A stretch of DNA of 12,910 nucleotides from Gammaproteobacteria bacterium RIFCSPLOWO2_02_FULL_56_15. GTDB lineage: Bacteria > Pseudomonadota > Gammaproteobacteria > Eutrophobiales > Eutrophobiaceae. The notes beneath the pieces were generated by a model that was not told the DNA's origin, did not search any database, and saw only the letters and a list, made by a program, of their open reading frames with translations. Below are positions 1-7,923 of the stretch, piece by piece (the first letter of the stretch is position 1; every line of letters starts with the position of its first letter). Location: contig MGYR01000112.1 of assembly GCA_001801825.1 (NCBI GenBank), positions 1,207 to 14,116 on the forward strand, in the 5' to 3' direction. The position numbers and the translations under genes are program-made.

Positions 1-71
1 TCCGCTCCGCCATCACTGCACTACCCAAGTTTGTACTTTCCTACTGGAGAGATAGCGGATGGTTTCATATT
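1..71. other. Left-edge spacer, possible start of the next leftward gene
   Basis: This short stretch lies downstream of the Nudix gene. On the minus strand an ATG at 13-11 opens a frame reading Met-Ala-Glu-Arg before the window ends, with only weak ribosome-binding similarity (GGG about 10 nt upstream). In many gammaproteobacteria nudJ is followed by mnmA, the tRNA 2-thiouridylase gene, whose product begins with a short lead into its PP-loop motif. That identity is a guess from gene order; four codons cannot support it. No terminator-like hairpin with a T-run is visible after the nudJ stop, so transcription could continue leftwards. Confidence 0.2.
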
Positions 72-521
72 TCAGATCAAGTGATGGTTCAAGAGTTCGA
101 GCGGATGGGCGATGCCGGCCAGGTAATCGTCGAAGCAGCGCAATACCATGGCGCTGCGCATGCGCTCCCGCGATTCCTCGAGTTCTTCCCGGCTCATCCA
201 GCAGGCCCGCAGGATCCCGTGGTCCAATTTCCTGTTCGGGTGCTGGCGGATTGCCTGTCCGGCGAAACATACGCGCAAGTAGGTGATGTCCTTGACCGGA
301 TCGGGGTAGAGATAGATCCCGGTTATGGATTGTGGTTCGAATTCCCAGGCGGTTTCTTCCAGTACTTCCCGTTGCACGGCCTGCAGCAGGGACTCGTTGC
401 GCTCAAGGTGACCGGCCGGTTGGTTGATCACGACACGGTCGTTGTCTCGCTCCTCAACAACCAGGAATTGATCATTATGAAAGATAACCGCCGCTACGGT
501 TACGTTGGGTTTCCATTGCAT
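72..521 (-). CDS. nudJ: Nudix hydrolase, NudJ-like phosphatase
   Basis: This is a 149-residue cytoplasmic Nudix pyrophosphohydrolase. The closest match I recognise is E. coli NudJ (153 aa), which acts on HMP-PP, thiamine-PP and nucleoside di- and triphosphates. The Nudix box covers residues 37-59: G37, E43, R51-E52 and the metal-binding pair E55-E56 are all present. The usual Gly after the EE-x step is Ala58, followed by Trp59. The N-terminal KPNVTVA and the NQPAGHLE lead into the box are typical of NudJ. A GTG at 530 would add three residues. I chose the ATG at 521 because it lines up with the start of E. coli NudJ, although neither start has a strong ribosome-binding site. The gene begins 17 bp after the yhdP stop, so it is probably the last gene of the rng-yhdP-nudJ unit. 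The family is certain; the exact substrate is inferred. Confidence 0.88.
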   Translation of the reverse strand: MQWKPNVTVAAVIFHNDQFLVVEERDNDRVVINQPAGHLERNESLLQAVQREVLEETAWEFEPQSITGIYLYPDPVKDITYLRVCFAGQAIRQHPNRKLDHGILRACWMSREELEESRERMRSAMVLRCFDDYLAGIAHPLELLNHHLI

Positions 522-538
522 TTCCGACACTCTTGACT

Positions 539-3500
539 TCAGCCCTGTTCAGAGCTTGGCGGTTTGGCCTTATCCTTGATCTTTTCGATGACCGGTTCGT
601 TCCAACTGCCGGTGATGGTGTACTGCGCGCTGAGGATCTTATCTATGTTGGTGTGGATGGAATTAAACATCTCGCCAACCAGGTAGAATACCGCTCCGAC
701 ACCGATACCCACGGGGCCGAATACCGCACCCGCGAGCGGCAGGCTGTCCGATATCTGCGGAGTGACCGTGACGATCTGGTCATAGTCCTTTTCCGCCAGA
801 CCGGTGCGACCCGACACTGCAATATCGGCAGCCGGTCCCCGCATGTAGAGGTTATTGGTATAGGCATTCCCCTGATCGATTTCGAAACTGCCTTCGATCT
901 TGTCAAAGCTCAGTCCTTTTCCGAACAGGTCTCTGAAGTCCAGCAACAATCTTCTGGGCAACGCCTGGATACTCAACAGTCCGAACAGTCTGCCCGCTGT
1001 GGGGTTGGCGTGCAGGAACTGTCCCTGGAAGACATCCATGACCAGTTTGCCGTTGAGCTTTTTCAGGGCAAAGTCCATGGGCGAACCACTCCAGTCGGCA
1101 TTGATCCTCATACGGGTTTCGCCATCCTTGATCACGGAGCCTTCATAGCCGAGGGTTTGCAGCATGGTGTCCCACTGATCCGCCTGCAGCTCGATGTCGA
1201 AGCTGGATAATTCCGCATTATCCTCGATCACCCATTTACCGTTACCGGTGATCGCCACTCCGGGTTTATTGAATTCGAAGGAATCAATGGCGATGCCCTC
1301 CGTCACAGGGCTGGCGAGCAACCTGAGTTCACCCATCTCACGCCCAAGGTAGACCATGTCGGCGACCCGGACATCCAGGGCTGGAATCTTCATGGGATCC
1401 GAGACACTGGATCCGGCTTTTACCGGTTCACCGGAGAGATGCAATCGCTCGAGGTCCATCTCCAGCAGACTGGTGCGTTCCAGTTTTGCGGGCATCCGTA
1501 TGGTTCCCTTGACCGCTGCGCTGTCCAGATCAACATTCCATTTTTCGCGGGTCTTCAGCGCCAGGACATTGACCTCGGAAAAATTGCGATTGAACATCTC
1601 GAGCGAGGTCACTTGCAGATCAAGTTTCAGATCATTCAGCAAGGGATTATCCGTTTGCTTCCCATAGTGAGACGCGATATGAGCAAACAGATCCAGCCAT
1701 TCGTGCAGCGACACCACCTCGATTGCGCCGTGTACCTCCATGGCATGTTCGTTTCCGGCAGTCATCTCCCGTCCGCCGAAATTCAGCTGGATGTTTTGCA
1801 GGGGCTTTTCCTGCGCCCGATCCAGATAAAACTCGCAGCGCAGCAGGTCCGCCAGCTCCACCCGGGTGGTGCGTAATGGAGACTCGGTGATTGCAGTAGT
1901 GATGCGCAAAGGCAGCTCGCTGTCGGTGTCCTTGCCGATCGGGGCCGGCAGGTCGATGGACAGACCCTTCAGGCTGGAGCTGATCTCGATCGTGCGCTGC
2001 AACGCCGAGCCATCCGCGCCTCCGCCGTAGACGATGCGGGCCTGCCAGTCGGACTGGCCCTGGATGCGCGCCAGGAGTTCCTGCTCCAAGGGTCGCGTGG
2101 GCGGTACGAAATCCATGATCCGGTCGACGATGAAGGGTGTCTCGGCATCGCCGGAGATGGTGATGGCATAGGGGTTGTCCGGGTCATTCCTGCGGCCGGT
2201 GACTGCCACCGTTACCGGCGCGCCCAGGTATTCCGCGGTTATTGCTTCGGTGCTCACGCTGTCATTGGTGAAAGACAGGCTGCCGTTCATCCGGTCCATG
2301 CTCAGGTTTTTTATCCGTGTGGAGGTAACCAGCACATCATGAACATCCATATGCCCTTGTACCGCGGCTTTCCTGCCGGGTTGTTTCAAAGGGATGGCGA
2401 GATCCAGATCCAGCCCGAATCCACCCGAGATGATCGTGCCGGCCAGTTCCCGGAGGGAAGGATTCTGGTATAGAGGACTCTGTTCGATAAACAGTTTCAG
2501 ATCCCTGCTGGTGCCGTTGATGTGCCCCTCGATAGCCAAATCCTTGGTGGAAACCAGGATATCCGGTATCGAGGCCTGGACGTCAGTAATTTCTGCGTTA
2601 TAGATCCGGCCGCTGTCAGCGCGGATCTGCATCGTTCTGCCCTCGAACAGCAATTCACCATCGATGTCGTCCACCGGCGGCCAGTAGTCCGAGTAGTCCA
2701 GTGTCGCCCCGCCGATCCCGGCGATGAATTTGAAAGTGCCGTTATTGTTGTCGAACGGAAAATCAGCCAGGTAGCCGCGGAAGACGGCGTTGGCATAATG
2801 GACCGTGCCGCCTGCCAGCACCTTTTCAAGCCAGCTACGCAGACGGAACCGCTCGGTCAACGGCAGATAAGCGACCAGCGTTTCCAGGTCGATCTCCTCC
2901 ATATCCATAATCAAATCGATGAAGGTGGATGCGGACGTGGTTTCCCTGCGTACATCGCCTGCCAGCGAAAAATTCAAATCCCTCGTGGCAATCCTCAGCA
3001 GGTTGGTATGAAAATACCAGTCCTCATTTTCGCTGACTTCCCAGTTGATGTTTCCGCTGAGCCTGCGCAGGCGGATAGGATCCTCTGCGATTGCCGGTAT
3101 CTGTAATTCCACCTGATCTGTATCCAGTTGGAGAAATCCCTTGTCCGGTGTTCCTGATATCGTGCCCGAGAGATTGATGAATGCCGGTAATTCACTGTCC
3201 AGACCTGTAGTAAGCCCGGTAAACCGGGTCTCGATACTGAATTGATCCGCGGCATCTTTGGATGGGTCGTAAATGATCCAACCATCCTTCAGCTCACCCT
3301 GGATCTTCGCTTCCGCAAGGTATTTCCTGGCCTTTGCCGGCAGCAAGGGCGAGTTGCTGATTAAAAGATTCAGGTCATCCAGTTTCAGATAACTGAAGCG
3401 GGTGTCATAACGGAAACTTTCAGCTCCGGCTACCGGACTGGTGGTTATGACAATGTCTGCTTCCGGCCAGGCGCCATTTTCGGTTACGAATTTCTCCAGT

Positions 3501-4453
3501 TGAACCTGAAAGTTCCAGTGGTTTTCAGCGCTGCGATCGCCGCGGAAGCGGTAGGCCAGTTCCTTCACTTGCAGTTGGTTTCCACCGGCCAACGCGGCGA
3601 AATCGTCGTATTGCATCTGCCCTTCCAGGCTGGACAGCCGAGATGCGCTCCAGTTACTCCACACCTGGATATCTGCAGTGCCTCCCGCAAGATTGAAATC
3701 CAGCGGTCGGAAATTGGCATACCAGTTATCCGGATTAATGTTGCTTCCGGACAGGTAGAGTTCCCCCGACCACTCCGCGGTCATCAGATCGCCAAATGCG
3801 TCAAAGGCGAAATCCAGCTTATTGCCATAGTCCGTCGGGAGATGAGCAGAGCCGTCTATCTGGAACCGGTCACTGTCATTGCGCATGGTGAGTGCAACGT
3901 CGGTGAGCACTATCGGATCCTGCTGATTCCGTAGGTCTTTCCATTCAATCAGGGCGTTCCGGATTTCAATTTCATCCTGGTTGAAAAACCACTCGGCAAG
4001 TTCATTCCTGCCATCGCGATTGCTGTTCCCACCTTCCAGCCTGATGCCGCTGAGGTAGATGGAACCGTTGCTGAGATAGGAGACTGACAGTTCAAATCCG
4101 GAGATCATCAGACTTTTGGGTACAAACCGCCTTTCCAGAATGGTGGCCAGCGGCGCGATCCGGATGATTGCATTTTCGAAATGGATTATCGGCTGGGTAC
4201 CCGCCTTGTTGAGGAGATCGATATCCGTCAGGGTCAATTGAGGTATCCAGCCCTGCCAGCTGGCATCTATGGAATGAAAGACCACAGGAAAGTCACTGTA
4301 ATTGCTCACCCAGGCCTCGACTTCACTGCGGTAGCTGCCGATATCCGGCAGGGCGAGCCGGACTCCGGTGACAAGAATTGCCGCAGTCAGAACCAGAATG
4401 CCGACCGCATAGACCGTAAAGTGATACAGTTTCTGGATCAGAATGTTTTTCAT
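539..4453 (-). CDS. yhdP: YhdP-family AsmA-like envelope lipid transport protein
   Basis: This gene encodes a 1304-residue protein, close in length to E. coli YhdP (about 1266 aa). It has one N-terminal membrane segment (about residues 11-33, after a short basic start) and then a very long periplasmic region rich in beta-strand patterns, as in the AsmA/TamB/YhdP/YdbH superfamily. These proteins are thought to form hydrophobic grooves that carry phospholipids from the inner to the outer membrane. The C-terminal part is the most recognisable: the glycine-rich AGAVFGPVGIGVGAVFYLVG stretch, followed by a SAQYTITGSWNEP strand just before a lysine-rich tail. The ATG at 4453 lies 13 bp after the rng stop with no clear ribosome-binding site, so translation may depend on ribosomes finishing rng. 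The rng-yhdP order matches E. coli. The family call is firm; lipid transport is known for the family and not shown here. Confidence 0.93.
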   Translation of the reverse strand: MKNILIQKLYHFTVYAVGILVLTAAILVTGVRLALPDIGSYRSEVEAWVSNYSDFPVVFHSIDASWQGWIPQLTLTDIDLLNKAGTQPIIHFENAIIRIAPLATILERRFVPKSLMISGFELSVSYLSNGSIYLSGIRLEGGNSNRDGRNELAEWFFNQDEIEIRNALIEWKDLRNQQDPIVLTDVALTMRNDSDRFQIDGSAHLPTDYGNKLDFAFDAFGDLMTAEWSGELYLSGSNINPDNWYANFRPLDFNLAGGTADIQVWSNWSASRLSSLEGQMQYDDFAALAGGNQLQVKELAYRFRGDRSAENHWNFQVQLEKFVTENGAWPEADIVITTSPVAGAESFRYDTRFSYLKLDDLNLLISNSPLLPAKARKYLAEAKIQGELKDGWIIYDPSKDAADQFSIETRFTGLTTGLDSELPAFINLSGTISGTPDKGFLQLDTDQVELQIPAIAEDPIRLRRLSGNINWEVSENEDWYFHTNLLRIATRDLNFSLAGDVRRETTSASTFIDLIMDMEEIDLETLVAYLPLTERFRLRSWLEKVLAGGTVHYANAVFRGYLADFPFDNNNGTFKFIAGIGGATLDYSDYWPPVDDIDGELLFEGRTMQIRADSGRIYNAEITDVQASIPDILVSTKDLAIEGHINGTSRDLKLFIEQSPLYQNPSLRELAGTIISGGFGLDLDLAIPLKQPGRKAAVQGHMDVHDVLVTSTRIKNLSMDRMNGSLSFTNDSVSTEAITAEYLGAPVTVAVTGRRNDPDNPYAITISGDAETPFIVDRIMDFVPPTRPLEQELLARIQGQSDWQARIVYGGGADGSALQRTIEISSSLKGLSIDLPAPIGKDTDSELPLRITTAITESPLRTTRVELADLLRCEFYLDRAQEKPLQNIQLNFGGREMTAGNEHAMEVHGAIEVVSLHEWLDLFAHIASHYGKQTDNPLLNDLKLDLQVTSLEMFNRNFSEVNVLALKTREKWNVDLDSAAVKGTIRMPAKLERTSLLEMDLERLHLSGEPVKAGSSVSDPMKIPALDVRVADMVYLGREMGELRLLASPVTEGIAIDSFEFNKPGVAITGNGKWVIEDNAELSSFDIELQADQWDTMLQTLGYEGSVIKDGETRMRINADWSGSPMDFALKKLNGKLVMDVFQGQFLHANPTAGRLFGLLSIQALPRRLLLDFRDLFGKGLSFDKIEGSFEIDQGNAYTNNLYMRGPAADIAVSGRTGLAEKDYDQIVTVTPQISDSLPLAGAVFGPVGIGVGAVFYLVGEMFNSIHTNIDKILSAQYTITGSWNEPVIEKIKDKAKPPSSEQG

Positions 4454-4466
4454 TGTGAGGCTGCGC

Positions 4467-6029
4467 TTATTGCAGGACTATCTCGTATTGTTCCTGTGAA
4501 TAAAGAGGTTCCATCTGGAATGCGATCGGTCTTTGGATGAATTTTTCCAGTTCGGCGATACTGTCGGATAGTTCATCATGGCACATGTCCACGACCTGCG
4601 GGGAGGCGACCACCAGCAGTTTCCGGGCGTCGAATTGTCGTACTTCGCGCAGGATCTCACGAAATATTTCATAGCAGACTGTCTCTCCTGTCTTGATGGT
4701 GCCTCTACCGTTGCACGTCGGGCATGTTTCGCAGAGTATCTGCTCGAGACTTTCCCGGGTGCGTTTTCGCGTCAACTGTACCAGCCCCAGCGATGTTAAC
4801 TCACTGACGGTGATCTTCGCATGATCTCGCTCAAGATTTTTTTCCAGAGCGCGTAGCACCTGCTTGGCGTGTTCCTGCTCTTGCATGTCAATGAAATCAA
4901 TGATGATGATACCGCCGAGATTGCGCAAGCGCAGTTGCCGTGCGATGGCTTGGGCTGCTTCCAGGTTGGTTTTGTAAATGGTTTCTTCCGGGTTACGGTG
5001 ACCAACATAGGCCCCGGTATTGACATCGATGGTGGTCATCGCCTCGGTCTGATCGATGATAAGATAACCGCCGGATTTCAGTTGAACCTTGCGATTCAGT
5101 GATCGCTGTATTTCATCCTCAATGGCGTAAAGATTCAGGAGGGGCCGTTCACCGGTATAATATTCAACACGATCGAGCAGCTCCGGCATGAAATCGCGGG
5201 CGAACCCGGTCAGGCGCTGGAACGTCTCTCTCGAATCGACGCGGATTTTTTCGATCTCAGTGTGTATCCGGTCACGCATTACCCGCATGGAAAGGGGTAA
5301 ATCCTCGTGCACGATGCCCGGTGCAGCAGTCGACTCGATACGGCGATTGATTGAATCCCACAACTTGTGCAGGAACTCGATATCCTTGTGGATTTCCTTT
5401 TGCGTCTTGCCTTCCGCCGCGGTGCGCAGGATAAAACCACCTCGTTCCATAAGCCGGTTCCGCTCACTGGCCGTGTGAATGACCACACCGCTACCTTGGT
5501 CAGCACCAATGGCGATTTCCGCTGGTACTCCAGGTTCCGTCCTCAGGATCAGATCTTTGAGCCGCTCCCTTTCCTGTGCATCTTCAATACGTTGGGATAC
5601 GCCGAGATTTGTGCGGTCCGGCAAAAACACCAGGTAGCGTGAGGCGATGGAAAGCCGTGTCGTCAGTCGGGCGCCCTTGGTGCCCAGTGGATCCTTAATT
5701 ACCTGAACCAGGATTTCCTGTCCCTCATGAAGCATCCCTTCGATGGGGAGGCCATTATTCTGGCCCGTGGGCTTGTTACCAGTTTCTTCGGGGCAGCCGC
5801 CTGACCCGTTGAGGTCACTGCTATGGAGAAATCCGGTGCGCTCCAGACCGATATCCACAAATGCCGCCTGCATCCCTGGCAGCACTCTGACGACACGGCC
5901 CTTGAAGATTTTACCCACCGACCCCCGTTTACGCGAGCGTTCGATGTATATTTCCTGCAGCACACCGTTCTCCACTATAGCTACGCGGGTTTCCTGTGGT
6001 GTGACATTGATCAGGATCTCTTCATTCAT
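4467..6029 (-). CDS. rng: Ribonuclease G
   Basis: This is RNase G, the endoribonuclease that trims the 5' end of 16S rRNA and cuts AU-rich single-stranded RNA. It has 520 residues against 489 in E. coli. An N-terminal S1 RNA-binding region (about 35-125) contains the GKIFKGRVVRVLPGMQAAFVDIG-type core. The DNase I-like catalytic part carries D335 (in IDVNTG) and D378 (in IIIDFIDM), which correspond to the magnesium ligands of the RNase E/G family. The zinc-link CxxC is C436-C439. The C-terminus ends EPLYSQEQYEI as in E. coli RNase G. There is no long unstructured RNase E-like tail, which supports RNase G over RNase E. Compared from memory with the E. coli protein, about 28 extra residues lie between 159 and 196, just before GGFILRTAAEG. 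The gene starts at the ATG at 6029; the upstream ribosome-binding site is weak (GGAT, about 11 nt away). It leads the rng-yhdP-nudJ unit. Confidence 0.96.
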   Translation of the reverse strand: MNEEILINVTPQETRVAIVENGVLQEIYIERSRKRGSVGKIFKGRVVRVLPGMQAAFVDIGLERTGFLHSSDLNGSGGCPEETGNKPTGQNNGLPIEGMLHEGQEILVQVIKDPLGTKGARLTTRLSIASRYLVFLPDRTNLGVSQRIEDAQERERLKDLILRTEPGVPAEIAIGADQGSGVVIHTASERNRLMERGGFILRTAAEGKTQKEIHKDIEFLHKLWDSINRRIESTAAPGIVHEDLPLSMRVMRDRIHTEIEKIRVDSRETFQRLTGFARDFMPELLDRVEYYTGERPLLNLYAIEDEIQRSLNRKVQLKSGGYLIIDQTEAMTTIDVNTGAYVGHRNPEETIYKTNLEAAQAIARQLRLRNLGGIIIIDFIDMQEQEHAKQVLRALEKNLERDHAKITVSELTSLGLVQLTRKRTRESLEQILCETCPTCNGRGTIKTGETVCYEIFREILREVRQFDARKLLVVASPQVVDMCHDELSDSIAELEKFIQRPIAFQMEPLYSQEQYEIVLQ

Positions 6030-6291
6030 GTGCGATTTTTATCCAGTGGCTCATCAGGAATCCTTTATAACTATAACATATACAAGGGAAAAACCATTCC
6101 TGCTTGCATCTAAAAGCGTATCTGGCACAGCCGAAAACATTACCCACAGGAGGGTAAAAACAACCAATATTTTAAAGTGTTGCGGATTCTGTCCGCTTGG
6201 ACTCAAGATGAGAGGATCGGTTGCAGCTGCTATGCAGAGGGCTTGAATATCGGAACCGGGGTCTGCCCGCCGGGAGGAGAGAAGCCTCCTT
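6030..6291. other. Intergenic region between mlaA and rng
   Basis: This 262-bp gap between two leftward genes probably holds the end of the mlaA transcript and the rng promoter. An AT-rich block at about 6061-6085 contains several TATA-like hexamers on the minus strand, but none has a convincing -35 partner at normal spacing. On the minus strand, directly after the mlaA stop, GGAGG and CCTCC could pair across a 7-nt loop, but no T-run follows. A second short stem, TACCC (6141-6145) with GGGTA (6152-6156), also lacks a proper T-run in the leftward direction. I therefore call neither a terminator nor a promoter. Confidence 0.4.
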
Positions 6292-7089
6292 CTATTCAAT
6301 GATCAGCGATGAGTCATCGCTGTCTTCATCATCGAAGATATTATCATAGCCCTCCACGGGAGGGTTGCCGTCGTGAATAAGGAAATCACGCTGTTGCAGG
6401 TAGGCTTCCCGGGTGAAGGCGTAGGGATCCAGGGCCGCTTCATCACGGATATTGGTTTCATCCAGCAGGTTGGCGCGGGTGTTGATAAGGTTCAAAGCAG
6501 TAACGGGTAGCAGGAAGAGACTCGTTACATAGGTCAGTGGATTCAATAATGTTTTCGTCGCCAGGTCCGGCAGATCCCGAAAGGTATCGGGTCCCTGGAC
6601 GAGCGGGATGTACAGGTACGCGCCACGGGCAAACCCCCATCTCGCCAAGGTCTGTCCGAAGTCCTCGTTATGTGCAACCAGCCCCATATCCGTGGCGATA
6701 TCCATCAGACCGCCGATTCCCAGCGAAGAATTCACAACAAATCGCATGGTGTCCGACATTCCATCATTCAATTTTCCCTGCAGGAAGGAGTTCAGGACCA
6801 CATTCAGATAGGACAGGTTATCGAAGAAGTTGGTTACTCCGATACGCAAGGGAACCGGAGTGACATTCACATAGGCCTGGGCGACAGGTTTCAGCAGCGC
6901 TCTGTCAAGCGTTTCATTGATGGTATAGAAGGCGCGGTTGGTGGATTCAAGCGGATCCGGATCACCGAGCTCAGTCGTGTTGCGTGTCTGGTTGGAAGCG
7001 CAGCCATTCAGTATGGCCAGGACTGCAAGCAGCAAGGTTGCCGCAGTCCTGGAGGACATGCTGTTTATGCGCTTAGGTGTTCCGTTCAT
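6292..7089 (-). CDS. mlaA: MlaA/VacJ family outer-membrane lipoprotein
   Basis: MlaA is the outer-membrane lipoprotein of the Mla system. With porins it forms a ring-shaped channel that takes misplaced phospholipids from the outer leaflet and passes them to MlaC. The 265-residue product starts with a lipoprotein signal: a basic start, a hydrophobic stretch at 15-26 and the lipobox L27-N28-G29-C30. The residue after Cys30 is Ala, so no Asp retention signal keeps it in the inner membrane. The mature part has the family's DPLESTNRAFYTIN start, the NFFDNL and FLQGK segment, the NSSLGIGGLMD segment and the DFGQTLARWG signature. It ends in an acidic tail, as VacJ proteins often do. The ATG at 7089 has GGGG five nt upstream, which favours it over the internal ATG at 7059. 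The gene lies 94 bp after the MlaC-like gene and is probably cotranscribed with it. Confidence 0.94.
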   Translation of the reverse strand: MNGTPKRINSMSSRTAATLLLAVLAILNGCASNQTRNTTELGDPDPLESTNRAFYTINETLDRALLKPVAQAYVNVTPVPLRIGVTNFFDNLSYLNVVLNSFLQGKLNDGMSDTMRFVVNSSLGIGGLMDIATDMGLVAHNEDFGQTLARWGFARGAYLYIPLVQGPDTFRDLPDLATKTLLNPLTYVTSLFLLPVTALNLINTRANLLDETNIRDEAALDPYAFTREAYLQQRDFLIHDGNPPVEGYDNIFDDEDSDDSSLIIE

Positions 7090-7183
7090 CTCTGCCCCGC
7101 ATTTGATTGATACATAAGCTTATGGTGAGTCATATTGGCACAGAAAAATTGTCAGCTCAAACCGGTTTTGCCCGAACTGTGAT

Positions 7184-7843
7184 CTATTCGGATGTTGTTT
7201 CTGTTTCCCGGATTTTCTCTCGGATATCGCCGATGAGACCATCAAAACCTTTTTCGCGGATGATGGTGGCATATTCCGCACGTTTCAATGACAGGTCATT
7301 GACTCCATCCGCGATGACACTGATGATCCGCCAACCATCATCATTTTTTTGCAGCAGATAATCCATTCGTACGGGATCTTCGTCGGGCCGCTGCAATTCC
7401 GTCTTGACGAGCAAGCGGCCCTTGTTAAGTTCTTCACTGCCCAAGTCAGTAAAGGATTCTCCGCTGTAGGAATCGAACCTTGAGGCATAGGTTGCGGTGC
7501 TCAGATGATTGAACAGTACAATAAAATCCGATTTCTGCTGGTCGCTAATCTCCTTCCAGTAACGGCTGAGGATCACCCTGGCGATGGTAGGTGTATCGAA
7601 GAGCTGAGTGATGATCGGTTGCAGTTTCTCAAAGCGGCCCTGGAATCCGAGAGTTTCAGCCGATTGCATGACTTCAATCAAGTGTTCGTGGAATCCTGAG
7701 ACAACCAGGTTGGCGGCCCCATCCTTGGCGGAGGGTTCCTCCGCGGTGGCTGGCTGTAATGTGGGCAGAGACAGAAACAGCAGGGTGAGTGATATACTTT
7801 TCCATACCCATTTGCTCTTCAAGCGCAGATCTGTTGGTCTCAT
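7184..7843 (-). CDS. hpnM: MlaC/HpnM-type periplasmic lipid-binding protein
   Basis: This is a 219-residue secreted protein of the MlaC (Ttg2D, toluene-tolerance) family, which carries phospholipids across the periplasm. A Sec signal is clear: basic residues at 7-15, a hydrophobic core at about 16-28 and an ATA cleavage site before E35. The mature part shows family features: repeated FDTPTIARVILSRYWKEIS-type helix text, a QKSDFIVLFNHLSTATYASRF block, and the C-terminal sheet with YLLQKNDDGWRIISVIADGVND. The frame stays open upstream to 8098 but that part overlaps hpnB. The ATG at 7843 was chosen because AGGA lies five nt before it; the ATG at 7849 sits too close to that site. The hpnH-hpnB neighbours suggest the HpnM subgroup, hence the symbol; plain mlaC is the alternative. 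MlaFEDB partners are not in the window. Confidence 0.88.
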   Translation of the reverse strand: MRPTDLRLKSKWVWKSISLTLLFLSLPTLQPATAEEPSAKDGAANLVVSGFHEHLIEVMQSAETLGFQGRFEKLQPIITQLFDTPTIARVILSRYWKEISDQQKSDFIVLFNHLSTATYASRFDSYSGESFTDLGSEELNKGRLLVKTELQRPDEDPVRMDYLLQKNDDGWRIISVIADGVNDLSLKRAEYATIIREKGFDGLIGDIREKIRETETTSE

Positions 7844-7849
7844 ATTCAT
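7844..7849 (-). promoter_or_regulatory. Site deciding the hpnM start
   Basis: Minus-strand AGGA (plus 7849-7852) stands five nt before the ATG at 7843 and runs into the alternative ATG at 7849. Normal Shine-Dalgarno spacing therefore selects 7843. The alternative would add only Met-Asn. Confidence 0.5.
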
Positions 7850-7923
7850 CCTGCTGATAGGTTGTTTCCAATGATTCAATAATGGTACTAGGACAGTTGG
7901 TCTCGAGTAAAGTTTGTCAGGAA

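Noticed and set aside
533..1210. 225-codon rightward frame opposite the yhdP end
   Set aside because: It is antisense to the best-conserved part of yhdP and has no family likeness.
6054..6299. 81-codon leftward frame between mlaA and rng with a hydrophobic stretch
   Set aside because: It would need a TTG start inside the mlaA end, has no early ATG, and resembles no known family. The hydrophobic run probably comes from AT-rich promoter DNA.
7113..7124. Perfect 12-bp palindrome CATAAGCTTATG between hpnM and mlaA
   Set aside because: There is no loop for a transcript hairpin, no partner copy and no promoter boxes at suitable spacing; it may be chance.
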